A stretch of DNA of 64,000 nt from Muribaculaceae bacterium Isolate-037 (Harlan) (GCA_003762615.1 RIAZ01000009.1:1-64000), one strand, 5' to 3'. Counted from the first letter of the stretch, positions 26,516-34,742 are shown. Notes: a model not told the origin generated them from the sequence alone. Numbers and translations are program-made.

Positions 26516-26974
26516 TCATTGTAGATTTTTGATAACAGGGTCATCATCCCCATCATTGAAATGCACCTTTAATTCGGCTTCCGTTGCTTTCTCACAGTCG
26601 GCATACATGGCATCATAGCACATATCATCCTCGATGCTTTCACGCTTGCAGATAAACCAGAACCTTTGTGGGTCTTCATCGTTCCAATGTCGGTTATCAT
26701 AGATGAACCACTGATGGATGTCGCTATCATCGCGTAAGGCTGCAAGCGCGAAGAATAACTCCTCGTTATCCTTGCAATCAAAGATGTAGTCTGACAGATT
26801 CTTTTCCTTGACACAGTAGAAAGACCCTCGCTCAACAACCACGCAGAACTTGTTATCTTTATTCCGGGATGCCATCTTAGGCGAACACGCATTTGGATGC
26901 AAGCCAAAATGTATCAGCTTACGCCATATCCGGGGGTTACTGTCATGTATAGCGCAGATTGAAGTGAAGCCCAT
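26516..26974 (-). CDS. Hypothetical protein, 152 aa
   Basis: Unrecognised protein with several aromatic and acidic stretches (WFIYDNRHWNDEDPQRFWFI). Composition resembles that of its 26002 neighbour. Its ATG overlaps the upstream stop by one base. Confidence 0.5.
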   Translation of the reverse strand: MGFTSICAIHDSNPRIWRKLIHFGLHPNACSPKMASRNKDNKFCVVVERGSFYCVKEKNLSDYIFDCKDNEELFFALAALRDDSDIHQWFIYDNRHWNDEDPQRFWFICKRESIEDDMCYDAMYADCEKATEAELKVHFNDGDDDPVIKNLQ

Positions 26975-27198
26975 TACTTTATCGGTTTTTGGATTTTGAA
27001 TAGAGGTATTCCATTCAGGCTACTGAACCAAGACATTGTGCCGTCTTCGACCAATCCGTTCAATGCCGTCTTCACAAGTTCATTCATCGCCCGTTGAATG
27101 TCAAGCATGGATACGTTGACCGGCTCACGATGCTCGGCAGCACGTTTATCCTGCAATTCCTTGACAATATTATAGGTGATTTCTTGAAGTGGGGTCAT
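26974..27198 (-). CDS. Small winged-helix-like protein, 74 aa
   Basis: Helical first half then a strand hairpin (TMSWFSSLNGIPLFKI), as in small winged helix domains. It overlaps the upstream small gene by 4 bases. DNA binding is possible but not shown. Confidence 0.45.
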   Translation of the reverse strand: MTPLQEITYNIVKELQDKRAAEHREPVNVSMLDIQRAMNELVKTALNGLVEDGTMSWFSSLNGIPLFKIQKPIK

Positions 27199-27320
27199 TG
27201 CTTGAGTCGTTTGATTACATTGGCGATTTGCTCATTGTCAAAACCAAGACTCTTCATCGCCTTATGTATTTCGTCAGGCGTGAAGCATCTTTCGCCAGAA
27301 AGTTTCTTATCGTTATCCAT
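27195..27320 (-). CDS. Small hypothetical protein, 41 aa
   Basis: ATG at 27320 (MDNDKKLSGERCFTPDEIHK) is preferred because the sequence upstream to 27383 overlaps the promoter. Two short helices, UBA- or ribbon-helix-like in appearance. First gene of the minus transcript from 27371. Confidence 0.5.
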   Translation of the reverse strand: MDNDKKLSGERCFTPDEIHKAMKSLGFDNEQIANVIKRLKQ

Positions 27321-27370
27321 AATTATACTTTTTTCATTCTGCCAATACTCGTTAATAAGTATTGACACTG

Positions 27371-27401
27371 CAAAGGTAAACAATAATTGTGTATTGACAA
27401 A
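27371..27401 (-). promoter_or_regulatory. Promoter of the 25-27 kb minus operon
   Basis: TTTG (27398-27401), 19 bases, then TACCTTTG (27371-27378) on the minus strand. Paired with a divergent promoter at 27474, both in an AT-rich region containing TATTTAAC repeats that may be operators. Confidence 0.65.
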
Positions 27402-27473
27402 ATAAAATACTGATTAAAATAAGTATTTAACATTATTTAATAAACCTATTTAGTTTATGTCGGTAGGATTTGC

Positions 27474-27481
27474 TAACTTTG
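27474..27481 (+). promoter_or_regulatory. -7 element TAACTTTG before the XRE gene
   Basis: TAACTTTG 18 bases before the ATG at 27500. No good TTTG lies at the -33 position (TTTA only), which could make it regulator-dependent. Confidence 0.6.
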
Positions 27482-27499
27482 CAGTGAAAAAGAAAGGTT

Positions 27500-28072
27500 A
27501 TGGACAGAAACAGCATCAAACTTCGTATCCGCGAGATACTTGCCTTAAAGGGGATGACCAACAGGGCTCTTGCAGATAAGATACAGGTAAGCCCACAATA
27601 CGTTTCAAATATTCTTAATGGAAGTGCATTGTCGTTAAATGCGCTATGTAAGATTGCCGATGCCCTTGAAGTGGAGTTTGGCGACCTTTTCGTATCATCT
27701 TTCACCCCGGATTCTCCATTTGAAAATGAATTTGGGGCGATGGTGAAATGCAGGCGCGGAATCTTTACGGCATCCAATCTGAACGAGTTGCAGGATATTG
27801 TAAATACCTTATCCAATCGCTCCAACAACGCCACACAACTGATGAAAGCGACCCTTGAAAGGATGCTAAGGTTTCCAAGCGGAAAGGACGTCGCATTAAT
27901 ATCGGAGCTGATGGCAAACCTTTCGCTTTGTATGAATCCGTCCGAATGGCGGGATTACTATAAAAAGACATTAGCCGACTTGTTGCCGGCTAATTTCCAA
28001 GTGGATTACAGATACCTATCCACATTTATGTCAAGGGATGACATTCTCGCTTTTGAAAGGTCACTCCTTTGA
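27500..28072 (+). CDS. XRE-family repressor, 190 aa
   Basis: N-terminal helix-turn-helix (residues 6-62; ILALKGMTNRALADKIQVSPQYVSNILNGS) and a 125-residue helical C-terminal part with no zinc ribbon, unlike its four relatives here. It is the only plus gene between two minus blocks and overlaps the 3' end of 28061-28276 convergently by 12 bases. Its longer C-terminus might be an oligomerisation or sensing domain. Confidence 0.75.
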   Translation: MDRNSIKLRIREILALKGMTNRALADKIQVSPQYVSNILNGSALSLNALCKIADALEVEFGDLFVSSFTPDSPFENEFGAMVKCRRGIFTASNLNELQDIVNTLSNRSNNATQLMKATLERMLRFPSGKDVALISELMANLSLCMNPSEWRDYYKKTLADLLPANFQVDYRYLSTFMSRDDILAFERSLL

Positions 28073-28276
28073 ATTTCTTTTGTTTCTTCTACGGCGTTCT
28101 GCCATTTCCTTGCCTGTTGTCTTGTTGACTTTCACGCCTGTCAGTGGATGAATCTTATCCCTTTGCATCACAAGCAGATTTCGGAATGGTATTTTATGGA
28201 CTACCTCATCATAAGTAAGGCCGAGAGCTTCCATAAAAGATGCGATTTGACCGAGCATACACTCATTGCCAATCAT
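28061..28276 (-). CDS. Tail assembly protein, second chaperone frame, 71 aa
   Basis: Follows the chaperone-like gene with a 4-base overlap (ATGA). Short helix then a basic tail (MAERRRRNKRNSKE). In siphophages two overlapping genes at this place, between tail tube and tape measure, make the tail assembly chaperones, often joined by frameshifting. Assignment is by position. Confidence 0.5.
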   Translation of the reverse strand: MIGNECMLGQIASFMEALGLTYDEVVHKIPFRNLLVMQRDKIHPLTGVKVNKTTGKEMAERRRRNKRNSKE

Positions 28277-28668
28277 TTCGGTTTTGCTACCAGCAGTCTT
28301 GCGCTCTTCTGTAAAGCTGATAGCCTCATAAAATTTGTGGCTTCTATCATAGAAAATCCGGCTTCGATACCATCCACTATTTCCGTAAGGCTTCCTTTCG
28401 CAAGCTCTTCGCTTAATTCATCGTTTTCCTGAATAAGCCAAGACAATGCTTTGGCAAGGTTTTCCGCTTTGGAAAGACATTTTAAGATGTCACGCAATGT
28501 TGTACCCTCGCCATAGTCACATAGCCAATAGGATGCACCTGCAATCTTGGCTATCGTAGGCGGTTCTATGATGTAGGATTTATCATTTACGATGACCGTC
28601 TTGTAATCCAGACCAATGATGGCACTTGCTATCATCATAGCACCATCTTTCTTGTTAGATTCTTCCAT
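28273..28668 (-). CDS. Tail assembly chaperone-like protein, 131 aa
   Basis: Starts MEESNKKDGAMMIASAIIGL at ATG 28668. Helical C-terminal half. It lies next after the tail-tube gene, where gpG/gpGT-type chaperones are found. The following hairpin and the overlap with 28061-28276 fit this role, but sequence alone does not prove it. Confidence 0.55.
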   Translation of the reverse strand: MEESNKKDGAMMIASAIIGLDYKTVIVNDKSYIIEPPTIAKIAGASYWLCDYGEGTTLRDILKCLSKAENLAKALSWLIQENDELSEELAKGSLTEIVDGIEAGFSMIEATNFMRLSALQKSARLLVAKPK

Positions 28669-28689
28669 TTTGGTAAGTTTAATAATAAT

Positions 28690-28712
28690 GGGGTACGTCA
28701 TAGGCGTACCCC
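28690..28712 (-). terminator. Hairpin after the tail-tube gene
   Basis: GGGGTACG-CCTATGA-CGTACCCC, a perfect 8-bp stem, followed by ATTATTATT on the minus strand. Probably a partial terminator that lowers expression of the chaperone relative to the abundant tail-tube protein. Confidence 0.6.
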
Positions 28713-28744
28713 AAATCACTTTCACATACTAATCGGATGAAACA

Positions 28745-29299
28745 TCAGGAGCCGGCTTCTGTAACTTCCGACATATCGAACCAGTATTCAGGCATGATAG
28801 CCTCATTGTCCGGTTCCATCATGGTGCCGATTACGGCAAGACCGATAGCACCATCGGTGTTTGCCTCGCGGCTCCTTACGTTTGCATACGGAAGCACCAC
28901 ATACTGATTGTCTTCCGTCAAGGCGATAAGTGCCTTCTGGATTTCGACGATACCGCGAGGACGCTTCCACGATGTTGCGGTTGCTACGCCACCGAGGAAC
29001 TCGGCCTTGGTAAAGTAGTCATACTTACCGATAGTCCAGTTGAAGGTGACTTCGCCCATCGTTTTTGTTCCCATACGGTAGATTGAACCGGTGAGCTGAT
29101 TGCGGTAGCCGTCCTGTTGGGCTTCGGTTTCCTCAAGAGTCCATGTGTCCTGATGAACATTCTTGACCTCCTTAGTTGTCGTTGCCTTGAGCAGAGCTGC
29201 CAGAAGTGCGCCGGTAAGGTCGGCAGTGATGTTGCTGGGGTCTGTATAGAACAGACGCTTGATGCCGATTGCTGAGATTTTGGGGGCGTTTTCGTTAAC
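28745..29299 (-). CDS. Major tail tube protein; predicted GUU start
   Basis: Protein of 184 residues. The reading frame is preceded by TAA (29303-29305) and CGA, then GTT at 29297-29299; the translated start is VNENAPKISAIGIKRLFYTD. The first ATG in frame lies 75 codons in (29074) and would remove about 40 percent of a continuous, coding-quality sequence. ATG, GTG and TTG are all absent upstream of it. The late C-terminal half (FNWTIGKYDYFTKAEFLGG) has the beta layout of tail tube subunits, and the gene lies between head-tail connector genes and the chaperone-like gene. A CCTTAAA element is 20 bases upstream of the GTT. See the finding on GUU initiation. Confidence 0.75.
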   Translation of the reverse strand, partial: VNENAPKISAIGIKRLFYTDPSNITADLTGALLAALLKATTTKEVKNVHQDTWTLEETEAQQDGYRNQLTGSIYRMGTKTMGEVTFNWTIGKYDYFTKAEFLGGVATATSWKRPRGIVEIQKALIALTEDNQYVVLPYANVRSREANTDGAIGLAVIGTMMEPDNEAIMPEYWFDMSEVTEAGS

Positions 29300-29324
29300 T
29301 CGTTATAAGGTGTTTAAGGGTTAA

Positions 29325-29720
29325 TTATTCCATTGTGTTCATTGCCTTGAAAAGCACTTTGACATTTATGTAGTGAGCCTTTAGGTCTTTGTTCTCAAGT
29401 GGTCTTGTTGACTGCACCACATACTTGTATGCCGTTCCGTCAAACTCACCAGTGCCATGAAATGACTTTATCGCCATCCTTTCAAGTTCATTCAGACGGA
29501 TAAGGTCTGCATTGCCTTGCTTGGTATCAGCGACAAAAAGATTGACCTCAAGAAAGCCCTTTTTCCAGATGGAATCGGGGGATTGCTCTTTTGGATGTAT
29601 CACCACACGTCCTTTCTCATCGACAATGCCGGTGGGAACATTACCATCCTGAAAGACGGGCAGTCCAAAGATTGCGCTGTCTTTATAAAGGATATTCGCT
29701 GCGTCAGTAGTGGTAATCAT
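29325..29720 (-). CDS. Tail terminator / completion protein
   Basis: Protein of 131 residues, mixed alpha/beta, with the strand-rich C-terminus (AYKYVVQSTRPLENKDLKAHYINVKVLF) of minor tail completion proteins. Located between the HK97 gp10-like gene and the tail tube, the place of a tail terminator. Overlaps the upstream gene by 4 bases. Confidence 0.55.
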   Translation of the reverse strand: MITTTDAANILYKDSAIFGLPVFQDGNVPTGIVDEKGRVVIHPKEQSPDSIWKKGFLEVNLFVADTKQGNADLIRLNELERMAIKSFHGTGEFDGTAYKYVVQSTRPLENKDLKAHYINVKVLFKAMNTME

Positions 29721-30031
29721 TTTTTCTTAAATGCTTTTCTAAGTTTTTCTTCCGCGAACAGGGCCGCACCGCCTATCACATCTTTTCCGTTTGCCTCAAG
29801 CTCATCGGCATAACCACTGTCATTATAAAGAATCAGATTATTGTTGTCATCAACTTCGTAATGATTGCTTGCGCGGGTCTTGCCGGTGACATCATGGTAA
29901 TCGCCATTTTCAATAGCGTATTCAACCGCTTCCTGACCGATTTCCTCTACTTTCTTGCGAACCTGTCGGTTGAATTTTGAGAAAGCCGGACGGACATCCT
30001 TAAAGTCGAACTTACACATAGATTTCGGCAT
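29717..30031 (-). CDS. HK97 gp10-like tail/neck protein
   Basis: Protein of 104 residues with helical N-terminus and the segment DVTGKTRASNHYEVDDNN, the T-G-x-T/L-R motif of HK97 gp10-like neck proteins. Its start overlaps the previous gene by 20 bases. Confidence 0.6.
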   Translation of the reverse strand: MPKSMCKFDFKDVRPAFSKFNRQVRKKVEEIGQEAVEYAIENGDYHDVTGKTRASNHYEVDDNNNLILYNDSGYADELEANGKDVIGGAALFAEEKLRKAFKKK

Positions 30032-30341
30032 ACGGCAGATAGTTTAGTGTCTTGGTCTTGATGATATGACCCTCGCCCCGGATACTTCCGTCTTCCCTCA
30101 AGCACCGTATATAATCGCCTGTCATTATGTCCGGGGTGTTGCCATCAAGGACAATATGATATGACGGAACGACTACTGTGCCATCGGATAGCTTGACTTC
30201 TTTATCTCCATTGTCATCACATCTGCACTTGCATACCTCAGACCATTCTTCGGCTGATTCGCCTGTAATGGGTCTTCCGTACTCATCATTGACCTCTCCG
30301 GCAATGACGCGCTTCTGCAATGTATGTGGGGCATAGTTCAT
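30012..30341 (-). CDS. Head closure protein (head-tail joining)
   Basis: Protein of 109 residues of the head-tail joining type: NYAPHTLQKRVIAGEVNDEYGRPI at the start, then a beta barrel with SYHIVLDGNTPDIMTGDYIRCL. Position after the connector and before gp10-like is as expected for siphophages. Confidence 0.6.
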   Translation of the reverse strand: MNYAPHTLQKRVIAGEVNDEYGRPITGESAEEWSEVCKCRCDDNGDKEVKLSDGTVVVPSYHIVLDGNTPDIMTGDYIRCLREDGSIRGEGHIIKTKTLNYLPYAEIYV

Positions 30342-30343
30342 AG

Positions 30344-30685
30344 TTACCAGTTATCAGTGCGGTCTATAATGGAAGATATGCCAAGTAAATCCAAGATGTC
30401 TTCATTGGGGGTGATGCCCCATTTGCGACAAAGCCATAGATAATACTTGCCTACGGATTCATAATTCCATGACATTGAAAAGCCACTTTCGCTTACGTTA
30501 GACAGCCGGGGAGCAAGGATGCACTCCTCAAGGGTCTTTGTCAGTGCCACGCCTACAACTGACGGTTCTATCGCCATGACATCAGCGTCAAGGTCAAGAC
30601 CGGTCGTAATAGACAAATCGATAAGTTGAGCCTCAGATATTCCGTAGGCTTTCAACTTATCGGATATGTAAGCGCGAATGGTCAT
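30344..30685 (-). CDS. Head-tail connector protein
   Basis: Protein of 113 residues, mostly helical with DLLGISSIIDRTDNW at the C-terminus. Its place directly after the capsid region and before the head-closure gene suggests a gp6/gp15-like connector ring. No stronger evidence is visible. Confidence 0.5.
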   Translation of the reverse strand: MTIRAYISDKLKAYGISEAQLIDLSITTGLDLDADVMAIEPSVVGVALTKTLEECILAPRLSNVSESGFSMSWNYESVGKYYLWLCRKWGITPNEDILDLLGISSIIDRTDNW

Positions 30686-30690
30686 AGGGG

Positions 30691-31080
30691 TTATTCGTTG
30701 TCGTTGGAATCGTTTTCAGTTTCTGATTCGGTTTCAGATTCAGCGTTTTCATCGCCTGCCTGAGCATCGTCAGGGCTGGGATTGGCATCTTCGCTTTCGG
30801 ATGTGGGTGCCTCCGCTTCTATGGGATTTTCCTTTTCCTTTTTGGAAGACTTGCCTTTACCCTTGCCTTTGCCGGATGCCTTTACACCACCATTCTTTGC
30901 TGGAGTCGGGGTTGCTGAATCATTGCCGTTGTCTACGGGAGCTTCTTCAAGGGGTTTGACAAGACCGCGAGCGGCCAAAGCCACTGCACGGTCATTGTCA
31001 AATTCCTTTACTTCTCCGGGCGCGTAGATAACCTTGTGGTCATGCTTTGCGCGGAAAGGTACGAGGACGATTGCTTTCAT
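30691..31080 (-). CDS. Virion-module protein with acidic low-complexity tail
   Basis: The first 45 residues form a small domain (KAIVLVPFRAKHDHKVIYAPGE), followed by a long disordered part with a Lys-rich stretch (KGKGKGKSSKKEKEN) and then Glu/Ser/Asp repeats. The N-terminal domain resembles small capsid-region proteins of Bacteroidales phages. Overlaps the capsid gene stop by 4 bases. Confidence 0.55.
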   Translation of the reverse strand: MKAIVLVPFRAKHDHKVIYAPGEVKEFDNDRAVALAARGLVKPLEEAPVDNGNDSATPTPAKNGGVKASGKGKGKGKSSKKEKENPIEAEAPTSESEDANPSPDDAQAGDENAESETESETENDSNDNE

Positions 31081-32174
31081 TCCTGAACTATCTGGGTGTC
31101 GAGCGTATAGATACGGTCAACATTGTTCAACACAGGCACAACCATCGCTTCGGCAGCGGTGAACTCGCGGAGCGGGTCGGTTGTGGAATACTTCTTGGCA
31201 AGGATGAACTCATCGGCTTTCTGATAAACCACACCGTTGACGGGGCGGTTTTCCTCTGCCAGCGTAGTCCATACGAGGTCGCCAAGTTCCTCATCGCAGA
31301 CAAAGGTCATTCCACCTTTCTTCCACGGCTTATGCGACTTCTTATCGCCGTTGATTTCTGTCTTGATGGTGCGGTTCACGCGAGTGAGCTTAACGCCCCA
31401 CTTCTTCATAAAGACCCCTGAAACCGTCTCAAAGTCAAGGACAGGAACGGTTGTGCCGGCGGTCAGTGCGATGCCCTTGTCAAAGGCATACTGATTGCGA
31501 ACCTGATTGTTACGATAAAGAAGCTGGAGGGCTGTCTCATCAAGATAGATTTCAGTGATGGTGTTGCCATCCTCCTCTGCCTTGTCGAAGACTTTCTGAA
31601 CATCGTCAAGGGGAGTGGATGCTGCCGTGTTCCAAAGGTCGGAAACAAGGAACTGATTCTCTTCGTAGAAGTTCATGTCGATGCGGACACCGGTGCCGTT
31701 GCTGCGCTCGGAAACACCTACGCCGGAAGAAAGCTCCGAAAGGAAGATGTCTTCAATACGCTCCCATACAGCCTCTATACAACGAGCCACGTCGTTGAAT
31801 ATCTTGTCGATGATAGTCTGGAGCGGAACGTTCTGAACAATCATCGCGTCCACGTCCTTCATCTGCTTTTCAGTCAGATAAAGTTTCAGACCGAGCTTGG
31901 GAATGTCGCCGGAGATGGTTTCGATGGTGTCACGGCTCTTGAGCGGAAGCTCCGAGTCAAGTGCCACTACATCGGCAGCCACACGGGTGTACTGGGCAAG
32001 GATGGATGCCCAACGACCATCAAGCGAGAACTGTGTGCGAAGTTTCTGCTTATAAAGATAAGTAAACTCGCGATTCGCACTGTTCGCGTTTTTCTCGTTC
32101 ATGCGTTCCACGATAGCCAGCACAAGGCCGGGAAAGAAACGCTTGGTGTAATCGTAAAAAATTGACTGTGTAAC
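31077..32174 (-). CDS. Major capsid protein; predicted GUU start
   Basis: Protein of 365 residues. The frame opens after TAA (32181-32183), which is also the stop of the upstream gene, then ATC AGA and GTT at 32172-32174. Translation from GTT reads VTQSIFYDYTKRFFPGLVLA, a plausible capsid N-terminus; the first ATG (32099) would drop 25 residues of it. The rest fits an HK97-type major capsid protein encoded between scaffold and connectors, with a long helix-rich centre and the C-terminal ADEFILAKKYSTTDPLREF. The spacing to the upstream gene is 6 bases, and both genes are in the same frame, so readthrough is a second possibility. Confidence 0.8.
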   Translation of the reverse strand, partial: VTQSIFYDYTKRFFPGLVLAIVERMNEKNANSANREFTYLYKQKLRTQFSLDGRWASILAQYTRVAADVVALDSELPLKSRDTIETISGDIPKLGLKLYLTEKQMKDVDAMIVQNVPLQTIIDKIFNDVARCIEAVWERIEDIFLSELSSGVGVSERSNGTGVRIDMNFYEENQFLVSDLWNTAASTPLDDVQKVFDKAEEDGNTITEIYLDETALQLLYRNNQVRNQYAFDKGIALTAGTTVPVLDFETVSGVFMKKWGVKLTRVNRTIKTEINGDKKSHKPWKKGGMTFVCDEELGDLVWTTLAEENRPVNGVVYQKADEFILAKKYSTTDPLREFTAAEAMVVPVLNNVDRIYTLDTQIVQE

Positions 32175-32180
32175 TCTGAT

Positions 32181-32612
32181 TTAGGCCTCCTCGTCCTGTT
32201 CAAAAGAAATGTTTTTAACTGCGGCCGTGAAAGCGTCCATGATGCTATCCATAGGATAGGGTGTCAGGGTGGGATTCACGATGCCATGAGTCATGATGCT
32301 CGCGGCGGGCTTGTCTTTGCTGATGGAGCGATAAAGCACACCAACATACTTTGCGCCCGTGGGAAGTGTGTCATAGCCGGCGGGGGAAGCGGGAGTCTCA
32401 CCGACAGCCTCGGTTGCCGCCTTGATAGGCATGGGCGCGTAGTTTCCATCGGCTTTCTTGATGATGACGTGACCGGCATAGATGTTGTCTTCGGGATGGT
32501 CTGAGCAATCCAAAGTACGACCACCGGGGATACCGCTGAAATACTTACGGATTACGACTGAATCTTTTCCGAAGACCACCTTTGTTCTTTTGGGTGTAAT
32601 GTCATTCTTCAT
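32181..32612 (-). CDS. Head decoration-like protein
   Basis: Starts MKNDITPKRTKVVFGKDSV at ATG 32612, 20 bases after CCTTAAC. Protein of 143 residues, beta-rich, containing YAGHVIIKK and TGAKYVGVLYRSI, the kind of sequence seen in head decoration proteins encoded before the major capsid gene. In frame with the capsid gene across a single stop. Confidence 0.6.
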   Translation of the reverse strand: MKNDITPKRTKVVFGKDSVVIRKYFSGIPGGRTLDCSDHPEDNIYAGHVIIKKADGNYAPMPIKAATEAVGETPASPAGYDTLPTGAKYVGVLYRSISKDKPAASIMTHGIVNPTLTPYPMDSIMDAFTAAVKNISFEQDEEA

Positions 32613-32636
32613 AATCACAGTTGGGGTTAAGGGTTG

Positions 32637-33374
32637 TTACTTTACAATGCTTGCAGCCATAGAAGCAAGTTCCTCTTTCGTGGGGTCGTTGCCACTCAGG
32701 GGGAAGATGTTCTTAGTCCCGGGCAGGAGATTGGTATTGATGTTGTTCGCAACCTTTGTAAGAGTTTCGGTGATGACTTCATCGGATGCGTCTTCCGCAA
32801 GAGTGAAGCCCTCGTCGATACGCCACTGGGGAACGCCCAACTCTTTGGCTTTTGCCTGTATCATCGCAGTGCGTGCTGCTTTGGCTGCGGCAGCTTCCGC
32901 TTCGGCATTCTTGTCGGACAGTTCTTTGACCGTCTTTCCAAGTTCCGTATTCTTGTCGGTAAGAGTCTTGATGGTGGCAGTGTACTGAGCCTCGCGCTGC
33001 TTGTTGGCTTCTTCCATCTCCTCCATTCTCTTCAAGACGGATGCCATGTCATTGTCCGGCTGGGGTTTGGGTTCGCCTTTCTTCTTGGCTTCCTCCTCAG
33101 CCTTTTTGCGGGCTTCTTCTGCTTCCTGCTCCTTTTTGCGAGTTTCTTCTTCATGCTTTTTACGCTCTTTTTCAAGCGCGTCTGTGACACGCTTATCGTT
33201 GGCTTTCTGAAGACCCTCCAACTCTTTACGCTGACAAGCCACAACAGCATCGATGTTATCGTCAGTCACAAGACCGGTGGCTGCAAGGGACTCGGCTTTT
33301 GACATCAGATATTCATCGCCTAACCCAAGAGAGGAATACTCCTGTTTTAGTTTTGCAAAGATTTTAGCTTTCAT
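32637..33374 (-). CDS. Capsid scaffold protein
   Basis: Protein of 245 residues with a long charged coiled coil (residues 55-160; EKERKKHEEETRKKEQEAEE) and a short C-terminal domain, as in phage scaffolds that template capsid assembly and are later expelled. First gene of the capsid module; the 191-base upstream gap holds a terminator and promoter-like elements. The C-terminus (NDPTKEELASMAASIVK) probably contacts the capsid. Confidence 0.7.
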   Translation of the reverse strand: MKAKIFAKLKQEYSSLGLGDEYLMSKAESLAATGLVTDDNIDAVVACQRKELEGLQKANDKRVTDALEKERKKHEEETRKKEQEAEEARKKAEEEAKKKGEPKPQPDNDMASVLKRMEEMEEANKQREAQYTATIKTLTDKNTELGKTVKELSDKNAEAEAAAAKAARTAMIQAKAKELGVPQWRIDEGFTLAEDASDEVITETLTKVANNINTNLLPGTKNIFPLSGNDPTKEELASMAASIVK

Positions 33375-33498
33375 TGTTGTAATTTTGGGATTTCGTGATT
33401 AAACTACGCCAAGATAGTACGAATATTCCGTACACGTTAATATTGGATTGCATCAGTTGCGACTATATTGTTAAGGTCGTAAGATTAAGCAAATAAGT

Positions 33499-33531
33499 AA
33501 AAAAAGACGCATCGTTTCACAACGACACGCC
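33499..33531 (-). terminator. Rho-independent terminator before the capsid module
   Basis: An 11-bp stem (GGCGTGTCGTT / AACGATGCGTC with three G-T pairs, GTGA loop) is followed by TTTTTTT on the minus strand. It insulates the capsid operon from the accessory block upstream. The remaining bases 33375-33498 contain no gene and presumably the capsid promoter, which I cannot place with confidence. Confidence 0.8.
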
Positions 33532-33544
33532 CTGCAAAAGTACA

Positions 33545-33552
33545 CAAAGTTA
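33545..33552 (-). promoter_or_regulatory. -7-like TAACTTTG before the terminator
   Basis: TAACTTTG on the minus strand 14 bases before the terminator hairpin at 33531. A promoter directly followed by a terminator would give a short RNA or an attenuated capsid transcript. Confidence 0.4.
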
Positions 33553-33566
33553 ACAATCTTTTTACC

Positions 33567-33788
33567 TTAAAACATTATCTCGTCTATCCGGATGTAATGG
33601 TATGTGTAGTCATCCGGGTAAAATTCAACTTTTCCATTTGAGGTCATAATGATGTAGTGGTCATCCGCGCATTTATCCACGATGCCTACATAATGGGATA
33701 CATTCTGACCCGTCGGATAGTTTTCGCGGAGTAGGATATTCAGCCCTACCACATCATTAGCATTATGTAGTCTTTTCCAATTAGCCAT
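33567..33788 (-). CDS. Small hypothetical protein, 73 aa
   Basis: Starts MANWKRLHNANDVVGLNILL at ATG 33788, overlapping the stop of the radical SAM gene. Beta-rich C-terminus (HYIIMTSNGKVEFYPDDYTY). Last gene before the terminator. Unknown function. Confidence 0.5.
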   Translation of the reverse strand: MANWKRLHNANDVVGLNILLRENYPTGQNVSHYVGIVDKCADDHYIIMTSNGKVEFYPDDYTYHYIRIDEIMF

Positions 33789-33789
33789 A

Positions 33790-34632
33790 TCATCGTGATT
33801 CAAAGATATTATAATCTGCATTTACGCAAGAATCAAGCCAGAAAGTGAAGTCATCGCCAAGATAGTCAACTATGCTCTTCTTCCAATAGACTTTCTGACC
33901 CCGTTTGTCAAGAATATGATTCCATTTGTCAACCATCTTTTTCAAGTCATCCTTGACAGGCTTCACGCCACCGCTCATCAAGCCGACTTTGAATAGATGG
34001 CAATATGGCAATGCCTTTTCCATCACCTTTTCAGAAGATGAAAGTTCTACAATCGGCTCAATGCTTGCAAAGGTATGAAATCCGTAAGCATTACACAAAG
34101 CCATTGTGCTGATTCTTTCATCATTCGTGCTTGCTCCCGGCTCAAGGTCATCCCGTCCGGTCAGGGTGAAGCCTATCGCTATTTTGTCGGTATAGTCGAT
34201 GAAGACTGATTTTGCAGTTTCCATCCATACCTCAGTATCCCACCAATCGGCACACTTGGTAAGAATCTGAACCGGTACATCGTTCTTTAGTGCCAATTCA
34301 GCAGCGCGTAATGTCAGTTCAAGGGTCTTGCCCGGAATCATGGGGTCAGTGGTGAAACTGAAAAAGACTCCTGATTTCCGAAGCTCACAGATGTTTGCCA
34401 TCATCTCTTTTTCAAAGATGGATAAGGCATGGTCGAAATCCCTGAAACACTTCTTGAGCTTTGGTTTTTTCGTCCAGACGTGACTGAATACCCCACGCTT
34501 GCAGAAGCAATAGGAACAGTCGTTTGAGCAACCCGTAAAGAAGTTGCAGGCCCACTCGGAATATTCACCGGCTTTGCCAGTAGGCTTATACAGGGCTTTG
34601 CCTTTGAATGATTTTGTTTCTGATGTGTTCAT
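33790..34632 (-). CDS. SPL-type radical SAM enzyme
   Basis: Protein of 280 residues. Residues 34-43 read CSNDCSYCFC, a C-x3-C-x2-C iron-sulfur site; the surrounding layout (WACNFFTGCSNDCSYC, FSFTTDPM, TKCADWW) is that of the spore-photoproduct-lyase-like radical SAM group, whose substrates are mostly unknown. It may act on DNA or on a protein. One of three radical SAM genes in 7 kb of this block. Confidence 0.75.
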   Translation of the reverse strand: MNTSETKSFKGKALYKPTGKAGEYSEWACNFFTGCSNDCSYCFCKRGVFSHVWTKKPKLKKCFRDFDHALSIFEKEMMANICELRKSGVFFSFTTDPMIPGKTLELTLRAAELALKNDVPVQILTKCADWWDTEVWMETAKSVFIDYTDKIAIGFTLTGRDDLEPGASTNDERISTMALCNAYGFHTFASIEPIVELSSSEKVMEKALPYCHLFKVGLMSGGVKPVKDDLKKMVDKWNHILDKRGQKVYWKKSIVDYLGDDFTFWLDSCVNADYNIFESR

Positions 34633-34649
34633 CGTTTCTTTCTTTAATG

Positions 34650-34742
34650 TCAGCTATCCATTTTGATGTAATTGCATATCTCGCAGATTCCGGCATCGTC
34701 CGGCATATTCTCAATGGCTTTTATAAATGCTTTCTTATCCAT
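34650..34742 (-). CDS. Tiny ORF, 30 aa
   Basis: MDKKAFIKAIENMPDDAGIC followed by a CEIC pair, from ATG 34742 to TGA 34650. It sits between the radical SAM gene and the hairpin at 34770-34804 and has coding-like composition, but it is short and unsupported by overlap. Confidence 0.35.
   Translation of the reverse strand: MDKKAFIKAIENMPDDAGICEICNYIKMDS

Noticed and set aside
32181-32183. TAA as a recoded sense codon joining decoration and capsid genes
   Set aside because: Many other genes in the window end normally at TAA, including the terminators' upstream genes, and GTT starts in other genes have different stops (TGA, TAA). Readthrough remains a minor alternative for capsid only.
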